DNA from: Clostridia bacterium
Lineage (GTDB): Bacteria > Bacillota > Clostridia > Christensenellales > QALW01
Assembly: GCA_017964345.1 (NCBI GenBank)
Contig: JAGCSD010000010.1
Coordinates: forward strand, 1 to 5,898
Length of the DNA: 5,898 bases
Direction of reading: 5' to 3'
The translations under genes were made by a program, and so were the position numbers. The notes beneath the pieces were generated by a model. The model did no database searches and was not told where the DNA came from. It saw only the letters and a list, made by a program, of their open reading frames with translations. This document shows positions 1-5,563 of this stretch, in pieces (the first letter of the stretch is position 1; the number at the start of each line of letters is the position of its first letter).

Positions 1-165
1 ACGCACGGCATGGCGATCGCCTCCAACGATCCGGCGCGTCTGCCCGCGCTCGTCATCCGGCGTCTGTTCGACAGCGAAAAGCTGAAAAAGCAAAGCGACG
101 CTATGGCGGCGATGTTCGTCAAAAAGCCGGCGGACGTCATCTGCGATTGGTTGGAAGCCCGATAA
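1..165 (+). CDS. Partial CDS: C-terminal 54 residues, probable MurG/MGDG-synthase-like glycosyltransferase
   Basis: The reading frame is open from the left edge and ends at TAA 163-165; the start lies outside the window. The visible tail opens with THGMAIASNDP, continues with a helix-like stretch containing RRLFDSEKLKK, and closes with KKPADVICDWLEAR. This order (a short glycine segment, an acidic 'DP' turn, a helix with a D-x-x-K-L pattern, then a last helix after a 'KPxD/AA' turn) is what the C-termini of GT-B glycosyltransferases of the MurG / processive diacylglycerol glucosyltransferase group look like. Members of that group transfer sugars to lipid acceptors on the inner membrane face. 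The assignment rests on pattern memory from 54 residues, with no catalytic residue visible, so it is tentative. No intrinsic terminator follows the stop; the next promoter starts 37 bp downstream. Confidence 0.5.
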   Translation, partial: THGMAIASNDPARLPALVIRRLFDSEKLKKQSDAMAAMFVKKPADVICDWLEAR

Positions 166-201
166 TGCCGTCGGCGGGGTGCGCGCCGGTAAAAAATCTC
201 C

Positions 202-230
202 TTTACAAAATATTTGCTTTCCTATATAAT
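202..230 (+). promoter_or_regulatory. Sigma-A type promoter of the ileS operon
   Basis: A -35 box TTTACA (202-207) and a perfect -10 box TATAAT (225-230) are separated by exactly 17 bp. Transcription would start near 237, just ahead of the folded leader, giving about 245 nt of untranslated RNA before ileS. This is the only convincing plus-strand promoter seen ahead of the three-gene run. Confidence 0.85.
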
Positions 231-246
231 AACAGTCGTAATAAAA

Positions 247-465
247 CTCGTTTATCGGGACACGCTGTTTGAGAAAAAGGCGTTACAGAGAATACCGCAA
301 ACGCTGAAAGCGGCATCGTACTTGCTCAAACGGTATCACCCGCCAGAGGCATTGGGGAATTCCAGTAGTCAATGCCGGCTTTCCGCCGTTACCGGAAACC
401 GTATGATTGTACGCGCTTATTTGGTGGTTTTGCCTTGGTTTCCGAATAGCCAAGGCTTATTTTTT
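247..465 (+). promoter_or_regulatory. T-box-type tRNA-Ile sensing leader (riboswitch) of ileS
   Basis: Seen in sequence: CGGG (256-259) pairs with CCCG (339-342). Above it is an internal loop whose 3' side holds ATC (335-337) followed by A, fitting an isoleucine specifier. GTTTGAG (267-273) pairs perfectly with CTCAAAC (325-331). An AGAGA bulge (287-291) and a distal hairpin CCGC (295-298)/GCGG (310-313) with GCTGAAA at the end of its loop follow. These match the AG-bulge and distal-loop features of T-box Stem I. Two further hairpins follow, 348-354/370-376 and 377-400, then a terminator at 432-465. Known of the family: uncharged tRNA pairs with the specifier through its anticodon and with a UGGN bulge through its 3' end, preventing termination. 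Weak points: the conserved 14-nt T-box sequence is not clearly present, and the usual AGUA/GAA specifier-loop signature is missing. UGGU (425-428 or 422-425) could accept the ACCA end of tRNA-Ile. Confidence 0.78.
432..465 (+). terminator. Intrinsic terminator acting as the ileS leader attenuator
   Basis: GCCTTGG (432-438) pairs with CCAAGGC (450-456), extendable by a G-U and a U-A pair, and is followed by a T-rich tract (457-465). It lies between the leader and the ileS ribosome site (GGGAGG, 471-476), so it can only make sense as a conditional terminator. An alternative pairing of CGGAAACC (393-400) with GGTTTCCG (437-444) would use part of the same stem and is a candidate antiterminator. 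Confidence 0.82.
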
Positions 466-482
466 CGTTTGGGAGGAACAGG

Positions 483-3400
483 ATGTACAAAAAAGTCAAT
501 ACCGGTCTGAATTTCGTAGATCGGGAAAAAGAAGTTCTGACATATTGGAAAGAACATCATATTTTTGAGCGCAGCGTGGAAGCCAACGAAGGCAAGGAAG
601 AATTCACGTTCTACGACGGTCCGCCGACCGCCAACGGCAAGCCGCATATCGGGCATATTTTAACGCGCGTCATCAAGGACATCATTCCGCGTTACCGCAC
701 GATGAAGGGCTACCACGTTCAGCGCAAAGCCGGATGGGACACACACGGTCTGCCCGTTGAGCTGGAAGTCGAAAAGCAGCTTGGTATCTCGGGCAAGCCG
801 CAGATCGAAGAGTTCGGTATTGAGCCGTTTATAGAGCGGTGCAAGGAAAGCGTGTGGAAGTACAAGGGCGAATGGGAGAAAATGAGCGACCGTGTCGGCT
901 ATTGGGCGGACATGGAGCACCCTTACGTCACCTATGAAGACAAGTATATCGAAAGCGAATGGTGGGCGCTCAAGACCATCGCGGAAAAAGGATTGCTGTA
1001 CAAAGGGCACAAAGTCGTTCCCTACTGCCCCCGCTGCGGCACGGCGCTGTCCTCGCACGAAGTCGCGCAGGGATATAAGGACGTCAAGGAAACCAGTATT
1101 TTCGTCACGTTCCTCGTCAAAGGACGAAGCGATCTTTGCTTCTTGGCATGGACGACCACGCCCTGGACGCTTCCCTCCAACGTGGCATTATGCGTCAACG
1201 CGCATGAATCGTACGTTTTTGCCGAAAAAGACGGCATGACCTATATCTGCGCCGAAGCGCTCCTCGAAAGCGCGCTCGGCGAGGGCGCTCAAATCAAAAA
1301 GACCGTCAAGGGAAGCGACCTGTGCGGCATGGAATACGAACCGCTCTTCCCTTTCGCCAAGCCGGACAAACGCGCCTGGTTCATCGTTTCGGACGATTAC
1401 GTTACGCTCGACGCCGGCAGCGGTATCGTGCATATCGCGCCCGCTTTCGGTGAGGACGACGCGCGCGTGGGGCGCGAGAACGATCTGCCGCTTGTCCAGC
1501 TCATCAATCCGCAGGGGTGCTTTATCGAGGATGCCGCGCCTTACGCCGGGATGTTTATCAAGGACGCCGATAAAGTCATCATCAAAGACCTCAAAGAAGC
1601 CGGAAGGCTTTATAAGGCGCTGGAATTCACGCACAGTTATCCGTTCTGCTGGCGCTGTGATACGCCGCTGATCTATTACGCGCGTTCCACCTGGTTCATC
1701 AAAATGACCGCCGTGAAGGATCAGCTGATCCGCAACAACCGTTCGATCAACTGGATCCCGGAGTCGATCAAAGAAGGCCGCATGGGCAATTTCCTCGAAA
1801 ACGTGATCGACTGGGGACTTTCGCGTGAGCGTTACTGGGGCACGCCGCTTCCCGTATGGCAGTGCGAATGCGGTCATTTCCATACCGTCGGTTCGCGCAA
1901 AGAACTGGCGGAATTGACGGGGTGCCCGGAAAATATCGAACTGCACAAGCCGTTTCTGGATCCGTTGACCATGACATGTGAAAAGTGCGGCGGTGTGATG
2001 CACCGCGTACCGGAAGTGATCGACTGCTGGTTCGACAGCGGTTCCATGCCGTTCGCGCAGCTGCACTATCCCTTTGAGAACAAAGAGGCGTTTGAAAAGC
2101 TCTTCCCTGCCGATTTCATCAGCGAAGCGATCGATCAGACGCGCGGCTGGTTTTATACCCTGCTTGCGATCTCGACGCTACTCTTTGACAAAGCGCCGTT
2201 TAAGAACTGTATCGTGCTTGGTCACGGCAATGACGGCAATGGGATCAAAAGGAGCAAACACAAAGGCAACGTGGTCGATCCCTGGTCGGTTCTTGACGCG
2301 CAGGGCACCGACGCGGTACGCTGGTACTTCTATACCGGCAGCGCGCCCTGGCTTCCGTCGCGCTTTTACGCCGAGGCGGTCAGTGAGGCGCAGCGCAAGT
2401 ATATGGGAACGCTGTGGAACACTTATGCTTTCTTCGTGATGTACGCCGAGATCGATCAGTTCGATCCGACCAAATACAAACTGGAATATGATAAACTGTC
2501 CGTGATGGACAAGTGGATCCTTTCCCGTCTGCAAAGCCTGATCGGTTTCGTGGATGAAGGACTGGAGCAATATAAAATCACCGAAACGGCGCGTGCGCTG
2601 GCGGAATTCACCGACGAGCTTTCCAACTGGTACGTGCGGCGCGGGCGTGAACGCTACTGGGGCAAGGAAACCACGCAGGACAAAATCAACGCGTTCATGA
2701 CGCTCTATACGGTGCTGGTCACGCTTGTCAAACTAACCGCGTCCTATACGCCGTTTATTGCGGATGAAATGTACCGCAATCTTGTCTGCTCGCTGGATTC
2801 TTCCGCGCCGGAGAGCGTGCATCTGTGCGCGTTCCCGACGGCGAACCGCGCGTGGATCGACAAAGAGCTGGAAGAAGATATGGCGCTCGTTCTGCAAGCG
2901 GTCACTTTGGGGCGCGCCTGCCGCAACGACGCGAATATCAAGAACCGTCAGCCGCTTTCCGCCATGTATATTACCGGCGCGAAAGTCCTGCCGGAGCTGT
3001 TCTGCCGGGAGCTGGAAGACGAAATGAACGTCAAAAACGTGCGGTTTACCGACGATTCGGACGATTTTATCACTTATACGTTCAAACCGCAGCTTCGTAC
3101 GGTGGGACCGAAATACGGCAAACTGGTAGGCGCGATCGGCAAGGCGCTATCCTTGGGCGACGGCTCTGCCATGATGAAAGAATTAAACGCTTCCGGCGTT
3201 TTAACGCTTGATCTTGACGGCACGAGCGTATCGCTGACGGCGGATGACCTTTTGATCACCCCCGCCAACAAGTCCGGCTTTGCCGCTCAGAGCGACGCCA
3301 CCATGACGGTCATTCTCGACACGAATCTGACCGACGCGCTGATCCGTGAAGGCTATATGCGCGAACTGGTTTCCAAAATTCAGACCATGCGCAAGGAGAT

Positions 3401-3602
3401 CGGACTGGAAGTTACCGACCATATCCGTCTGGTCGTCACCGGCGACGAAACGCTTCAAAGCATCGTGAACGAATATGCCGAAAGCATTGCCGCCGACACG
3501 CTTGCCGATTCCGTTTCCTGCGCAGAACCGCTGGCAAACGCGAAGGAGTGGGAGTTGAACGATAAAACGTGCGTTCTCTCCATGGAAAAGATATGTGGAT
3601 AG
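483..3602 (+). CDS. ileS: Isoleucyl-tRNA synthetase, type 2 (eukaryote-like) form
   Basis: Cytoplasmic class I synthetase that charges tRNA-Ile with isoleucine using ATP. The 1039 residues are full length for the type 2 group. In order: a Rossmann core with PHIGH at 54-58; a CxxC pair (C182, C185); the CP1 editing domain with TTTPWTLP (224-231) and GEDD (323-326), which removes mischarged valine; a second CxxC (C389, C392); the SRERYWG segment near 446-453; a probable zinc ribbon (C461, C463, C499, C502); the KMSKS-loop equivalent at 589-593, which here reads KRSKH; and an anticodon-binding helical domain starting near M675 with WYVRRGRERYW at 716-726. No C-terminal Cys4 zinc finger of the type 1 enzyme is present, which together with length and WDTHGLPVE supports type 2. 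The ATG at 483 follows GGGAGG by 6 nt. It is first in a three-gene operon behind a tRNA-sensing leader and overlaps the next gene by 10 bp. Confidence 0.97.
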   Translation: MYKKVNTGLNFVDREKEVLTYWKEHHIFERSVEANEGKEEFTFYDGPPTANGKPHIGHILTRVIKDIIPRYRTMKGYHVQRKAGWDTHGLPVELEVEKQLGISGKPQIEEFGIEPFIERCKESVWKYKGEWEKMSDRVGYWADMEHPYVTYEDKYIESEWWALKTIAEKGLLYKGHKVVPYCPRCGTALSSHEVAQGYKDVKETSIFVTFLVKGRSDLCFLAWTTTPWTLPSNVALCVNAHESYVFAEKDGMTYICAEALLESALGEGAQIKKTVKGSDLCGMEYEPLFPFAKPDKRAWFIVSDDYVTLDAGSGIVHIAPAFGEDDARVGRENDLPLVQLINPQGCFIEDAAPYAGMFIKDADKVIIKDLKEAGRLYKALEFTHSYPFCWRCDTPLIYYARSTWFIKMTAVKDQLIRNNRSINWIPESIKEGRMGNFLENVIDWGLSRERYWGTPLPVWQCECGHFHTVGSRKELAELTGCPENIELHKPFLDPLTMTCEKCGGVMHRVPEVIDCWFDSGSMPFAQLHYPFENKEAFEKLFPADFISEAIDQTRGWFYTLLAISTLLFDKAPFKNCIVLGHGNDGNGIKRSKHKGNVVDPWSVLDAQGTDAVRWYFYTGSAPWLPSRFYAEAVSEAQRKYMGTLWNTYAFFVMYAEIDQFDPTKYKLEYDKLSVMDKWILSRLQSLIGFVDEGLEQYKITETARALAEFTDELSNWYVRRGRERYWGKETTQDKINAFMTLYTVLVTLVKLTASYTPFIADEMYRNLVCSLDSSAPESVHLCAFPTANRAWIDKELEEDMALVLQAVTLGRACRNDANIKNRQPLSAMYITGAKVLPELFCRELEDEMNVKNVRFTDDSDDFITYTFKPQLRTVGPKYGKLVGAIGKALSLGDGSAMMKELNASGVLTLDLDGTSVSLTADDLLITPANKSGFAAQSDATMTVILDTNLTDALIREGYMRELVSKIQTMRKEIGLEVTDHIRLVVTGDETLQSIVNEYAESIAADTLADSVSCAEPLANAKEWELNDKTCVLSMEKICG

Positions 3603-4462
3603 CGGATTCGTGGCAGGACTATGAACTGCTGGATTCCGGCGAGGGCATGAAGCTCGAGCGGTGGAAAGACGTCGTTCTTCTGCGCCCCGATCCGCAGGTG
3701 ATTTGGTCATACGAGCGGAAACCGCGAAAGGGCGAGGTCCACGCGCGGTATACGCGCTCGTCCTCCGGCGGCGGCGCATGGAGTTTTGAGAAAAAAGTGC
3801 CTGATTTTTGGACGGTTTCCTGGCGCGATTTGACGTTCTCGCTGCGCTTGATGGGATTTAAGCATACGGGATTGTTCCCGGAGCAGGCGGTCAACTGGGA
3901 CTGGATGATCCAAAAGATCAAAAGTTCCCAAAAGCCGGTCAAGGTACTGAATTTATTCGGCTATACCGGCGCGGCAACTGTCGCGTGCGCGAGCGCCGGT
4001 GCGAGCGTCTGCCACGTGGACGCCGCGAAAAACATGGTCGCCGTCGGGAAAGAGAATTTGGCGCTTTCGCACCTGTCCGACGCGCCGGTGCGCTGGATCG
4101 TGGACGATTGCCTGAAATTCGTTCAGCGGGAGATCCGTCGCGGCAACCGCTACGACGGCATTCTGCTCGATCCGCCGAGTTACGGACGCGGTCCGAACGG
4201 CGAAGTCTGGCACCTCGAAGATATGCTCTTTCCGTTCATGGAACAAGTGGTACAGGTGCTTTCCGACGAACCCTTATTCGTGCTTTTGAACAGTTACACA
4301 ACCGGACTTCAGCCGCTTGTTTTGAGAAACGTATTGGAAAAAACCGTCGTCAACCGTTTCGGCGGGCAAGCGGACGCACAGGAAATCGGGCTGAAGCAAA
4401 CGCGCGGAAACGTGATCCTGCCCTGCGGCGCGTCGGGCAGATGGGAGAAAACCAATGTTTGA
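3593..4462 (+). CDS. Class I SAM-dependent methyltransferase, RlmI/RlmK-like (COG1092-type), target unknown
   Basis: 289 residues with a class I methyltransferase fold: motif I VLNLFGYTG (118-126), the ribose-binding acid in HVDAAK (D143), VDD (170-172) near the adenine site, and a DPPSYGRGPNGEVW segment (193-206) that is the NPPY-like catalytic motif of RNA and base methyltransferases. The N-terminal 85 residues contain RRPDPQ-like and RSSSGGG-type segments but no PUA domain, unlike E. coli RlmI. The family is known for rRNA cytosine/guanine methylation; the substrate here is inferred, not shown. ATG 3593 overlaps the ileS stop by 10 bp and has only a weak GGAAAAG ribosome site, so it probably depends on translational coupling. 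A GTG at 3569 in the same frame would add eight residues and cannot be excluded. The gene overlaps the next one by 8 bp. Confidence 0.88.
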   Translation: MWIADSWQDYELLDSGEGMKLERWKDVVLLRPDPQVIWSYERKPRKGEVHARYTRSSSGGGAWSFEKKVPDFWTVSWRDLTFSLRLMGFKHTGLFPEQAVNWDWMIQKIKSSQKPVKVLNLFGYTGAATVACASAGASVCHVDAAKNMVAVGKENLALSHLSDAPVRWIVDDCLKFVQREIRRGNRYDGILLDPPSYGRGPNGEVWHLEDMLFPFMEQVVQVLSDEPLFVLLNSYTTGLQPLVLRNVLEKTVVNRFGGQADAQEIGLKQTRGNVILPCGASGRWEKTNV

Positions 4463-5147
4463 AATTCTGTATGAAGACAATCACATTATCGTAGCGGAAA
4501 AACCGCAGAACACGATCATCGCCGGGGATCATACCGGCGACGATTCCCTGCTCGACCAGTTAAAGCGGTATATCAAGGAAAAATACGAAAAACCCGGCGA
4601 GGTCTATTTGGGACTTGTGCATCGACTTGATCGTCCTGCCGGAGGTCTGGCGGTATTTGCCCATACGAGCAAAGCGGCGGCGCGTTTGGCGGATCAACTG
4701 AAAGAAAACGAACTCAAACGCACTTATTATTGCGTAGTGCGCGGCGTACCCAAGAACCCGGCCGACCGCCTCGTCGACTACTTAAAAAAAGACGAGAAAA
4801 CCAATACCGTTTCCGTCGTTCCGCAAGCGGTCGAGGGCGCGAAAAAAGCTATTTTGAACTATCGCGTTCTGCAAACGGTTGAAACGAAGACGGGCAAGCT
4901 CTCGCTTTTACTTGTTCAGCTTGAAACAGGGCGTTCGCATCAGATCCGCGTACAGATGGCGCATCTGGGGTGTCCGTTGTGGGGCGATCAGCGCTACGGC
5001 GCGCACGTAAACAAGCCGGGACAGCAGCTCGCGCTTTACGCCGTCAAACTCCGCCTGATCCATCCGACGAAAAAGGAATCCATGCAATTCATCTGCTACC
5101 CGCCCGAAATCGCGCCGTGGACGGCGTTTCATTTGAACATCCAATAA
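4455..5147 (+). CDS. RluA-family pseudouridine synthase
   Basis: 230 residues; converts specific uridines in rRNA or tRNA to pseudouridine. The catalytic motif HRLDRPAGG is at 56-64 with the nucleophile D59. Other family landmarks are EKP (15-17), KRTYYCVVRG (88-97), the LETGRSHQIRVQ segment (156-167), GDQRYG (177-182) and ALYAVKLRLIHP (193-204). There is no N-terminal S4 RNA-binding domain, so it is a compact catalytic-domain-only member, and the target site cannot be assigned from sequence. ATG 4455 lies inside ATGTTTGA, which also contains the stop of the methyltransferase gene (8-bp overlap), with GGGAG (4443-4447) seven nt upstream. It is the last gene of the operon; its TAA runs directly into the terminator hairpin. 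Confidence 0.93.
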   Translation: MFEILYEDNHIIVAEKPQNTIIAGDHTGDDSLLDQLKRYIKEKYEKPGEVYLGLVHRLDRPAGGLAVFAHTSKAAARLADQLKENELKRTYYCVVRGVPKNPADRLVDYLKKDEKTNTVSVVPQAVEGAKKAILNYRVLQTVETKTGKLSLLLVQLETGRSHQIRVQMAHLGCPLWGDQRYGAHVNKPGQQLALYAVKLRLIHPTKKESMQFICYPPEIAPWTAFHLNIQ

Positions 5148-5184
5148 AAGACACCGAAGGCTCAACGCCTTCGGTGTCTTTTTT
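5147..5184 (+). terminator. Strong intrinsic terminator of the ileS operon
   Basis: GACACCGAAGGC (5150-5161) and GCCTTCGGTGTC (5167-5178) form a perfect 12-bp GC-rich stem with a 5-nt loop, extendable by A-T pairs at its base and followed by six T (5179-5184). The hairpin begins at the last base of the pseudouridine synthase stop codon. The A-run before it is short, so reverse-direction activity would be weaker. Confidence 0.95.
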
Positions 5185-5208
5185 GCAATAACGCAAGCAA
5201 ACAGGCAC

Positions 5209-5242
5209 AAAAAGACCACCGACCTTGTCGGCGATCTTTTTT
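5209..5242 (-). terminator. Intrinsic terminator of the small acidic-protein gene
   Basis: Read on the minus strand, GATCGCCGAC (5236-5227) pairs with GTCGGTGGTC (5223-5214) over ten positions with a 3-nt loop, followed by five T (complement of 5209-5213). Two of the ten pairs are G-U on the minus strand but would be A-C mismatches on the plus strand, so the hairpin is better formed in the minus transcript. It sits 24 bp beyond the small gene's stop codon. Confidence 0.88.
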
Positions 5243-5265
5243 ACATATCCGATTTGGTGGAGAAC

Positions 5266-5391
5266 TTAGTCCAGTTCCTCTTCTTCATAGCCGGGGTCAA
5301 GCGGATTCTGACCTTCCGGATCGCTATCGGTCAAAACATATGCCCTCAATACCAAGAGATCGGCTTCCGGCTTGCTGTACTCTTTTTTCAT
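5266..5391 (-). CDS. Small acidic protein of unknown function (41 aa)
   Basis: The frame starts at ATG (5391-5389) and ends at TAA (5268-5266). The protein begins MKKEYSKPEADLLVL and ends in a very acidic GYEEEELD. I count 12 acidic and 4 basic residues, and no Cys, Trp, His or Phe. No signal peptide or membrane segment is seen; one short hydrophobic stretch (12-20) could be a beta strand or amphipathic helix. Evidence that it is real: an AAGGTG ribosome site (5403-5398) six nt before the ATG, a near-perfect promoter at 5482-5510, and a strand-matched terminator at 5209-5242. The 'MKKxYxKPE' opening resembles short uncharacterised proteins in gut Clostridia, some considered as peptide precursors, but no maturation enzyme lies in this window and I assign no function. 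Confidence 0.8.
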   Translation of the reverse strand: MKKEYSKPEADLLVLRAYVLTDSDPEGQNPLDPGYEEEELD

Positions 5392-5414
5392 AATCAACAC
5401 CTTATCCTTCCGTG

Positions 5415-5465
5415 ATACGACACGCCGTTTGTAGACCGTTTGTAGGAAACAAACATTGTTCGTAT
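5415..5465 (-). promoter_or_regulatory. Structured 5' leader of the small acidic-protein gene
   Basis: In the minus-strand RNA, ATACGA (5465-5460) can pair with TCGTAT (5420-5415), enclosing GTTTGT (5454-5449), which can pair with either of two ACAAAC copies (5443-5438 or 5432-5427). The ribosome site (5403-5398) lies just after the outer stem. Two mutually exclusive inner hairpins are possible. Whether this is regulatory or merely stabilises the mRNA is not visible from sequence. Confidence 0.4.
5425..5445. repeat. Tandem 11-bp direct repeat in the small gene's leader
   Basis: CCGTTTGTAG occurs at 5425-5434 and again at 5436-5445, one base apart, giving an 11-bp period close to one helical turn. 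It lies about 30-50 bp downstream of the predicted transcription start of the small gene, so it could be a DNA operator or an RNA element, or be accidental. Confidence 0.7.
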
Positions 5466-5481
5466 TTTACTTCTGTGTCTT

Positions 5482-5510
5482 ATTATATACGCTCTCCATG
5501 TGTTTGTCAA
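5482..5510 (-). promoter_or_regulatory. Consensus sigma-A promoter of the small acidic-protein gene
   Basis: On the minus strand the perfect -35 box TTGACA (5510-5505) and perfect -10 box TATAAT (5487-5482) are 17 bp apart, the optimal distance. Transcription should start near 5475, giving about 84 nt of leader before the ATG at 5391. A match this complete to consensus predicts high basal expression. Confidence 0.92.
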
Positions 5511-5527
5511 TAGTTTTTTTTACTATT
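5509..5527. repeat. Inverted repeat AATAGT-N7-ACTATT overlapping the -35 box
   Basis: AATAGT (5509-5514) and ACTATT (5522-5527) are perfect inverted copies around a T-rich spacer. The left arm covers the first two bases of the minus-strand -35 element. It could be a repressor site; being short and AT-rich, it could also be chance. Confidence 0.4.
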
Positions 5528-5542
5528 TGTTAAAATTTTTTT
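5514..5542 (-). promoter_or_regulatory. Phased A-tracts (UP-element-like) upstream of the small gene's promoter
   Basis: On the minus strand, A8 (5521-5514) and A7 (5542-5536) lie at about -39 to -46 and -61 to -67 from the predicted start. Their centres are about 21-22 bp apart, roughly two helical turns. Such tracts upstream of -35 are known to bind the RNA polymerase alpha C-terminal domain and bend DNA, raising promoter strength. Confidence 0.6.
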
Positions 5543-5563
5543 GCGCATGCCGTAAAATGTAAT

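Noticed and set aside
166..201. Possible terminator for the partial glycosyltransferase gene
   Set aside because: A GC-rich imperfect inverted repeat (CGGCG/CGCCG) is present, but it is followed by an A-run, not a T-run, on the plus strand.
214..510. Open frame of 98 codons through the ileS leader
   Set aside because: It starts inside the promoter, upstream of the predicted transcription start, crosses the attenuator and has no ribosome site or family resemblance.
1188..2066. Long open frame (292 codons) on the minus strand inside ileS
   Set aside because: It lies wholly within a confidently identified gene, has no recognisable domain, and is an expected shadow of GC-rich codon use in ileS.
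3201..3779. Minus-strand open frame of 192 codons across the ileS/methyltransferase junction
   Set aside because: It overlaps two well-supported plus-strand genes and its arginine-rich translation looks like antisense coding shadow.
5425..5445. Repeat considered as the beginning of a CRISPR array
   Set aside because: There are only two 10-bp copies one base apart, with no spacers and no cas genes.
5394..5456. A possible 20-codon upstream frame in the small gene's leader (ATG at 5456, TGA at 5396-5394)
   Set aside because: It has no ribosome site and overlaps that of the small gene; no codon run suggests attenuation. Kept only as a remote possibility.
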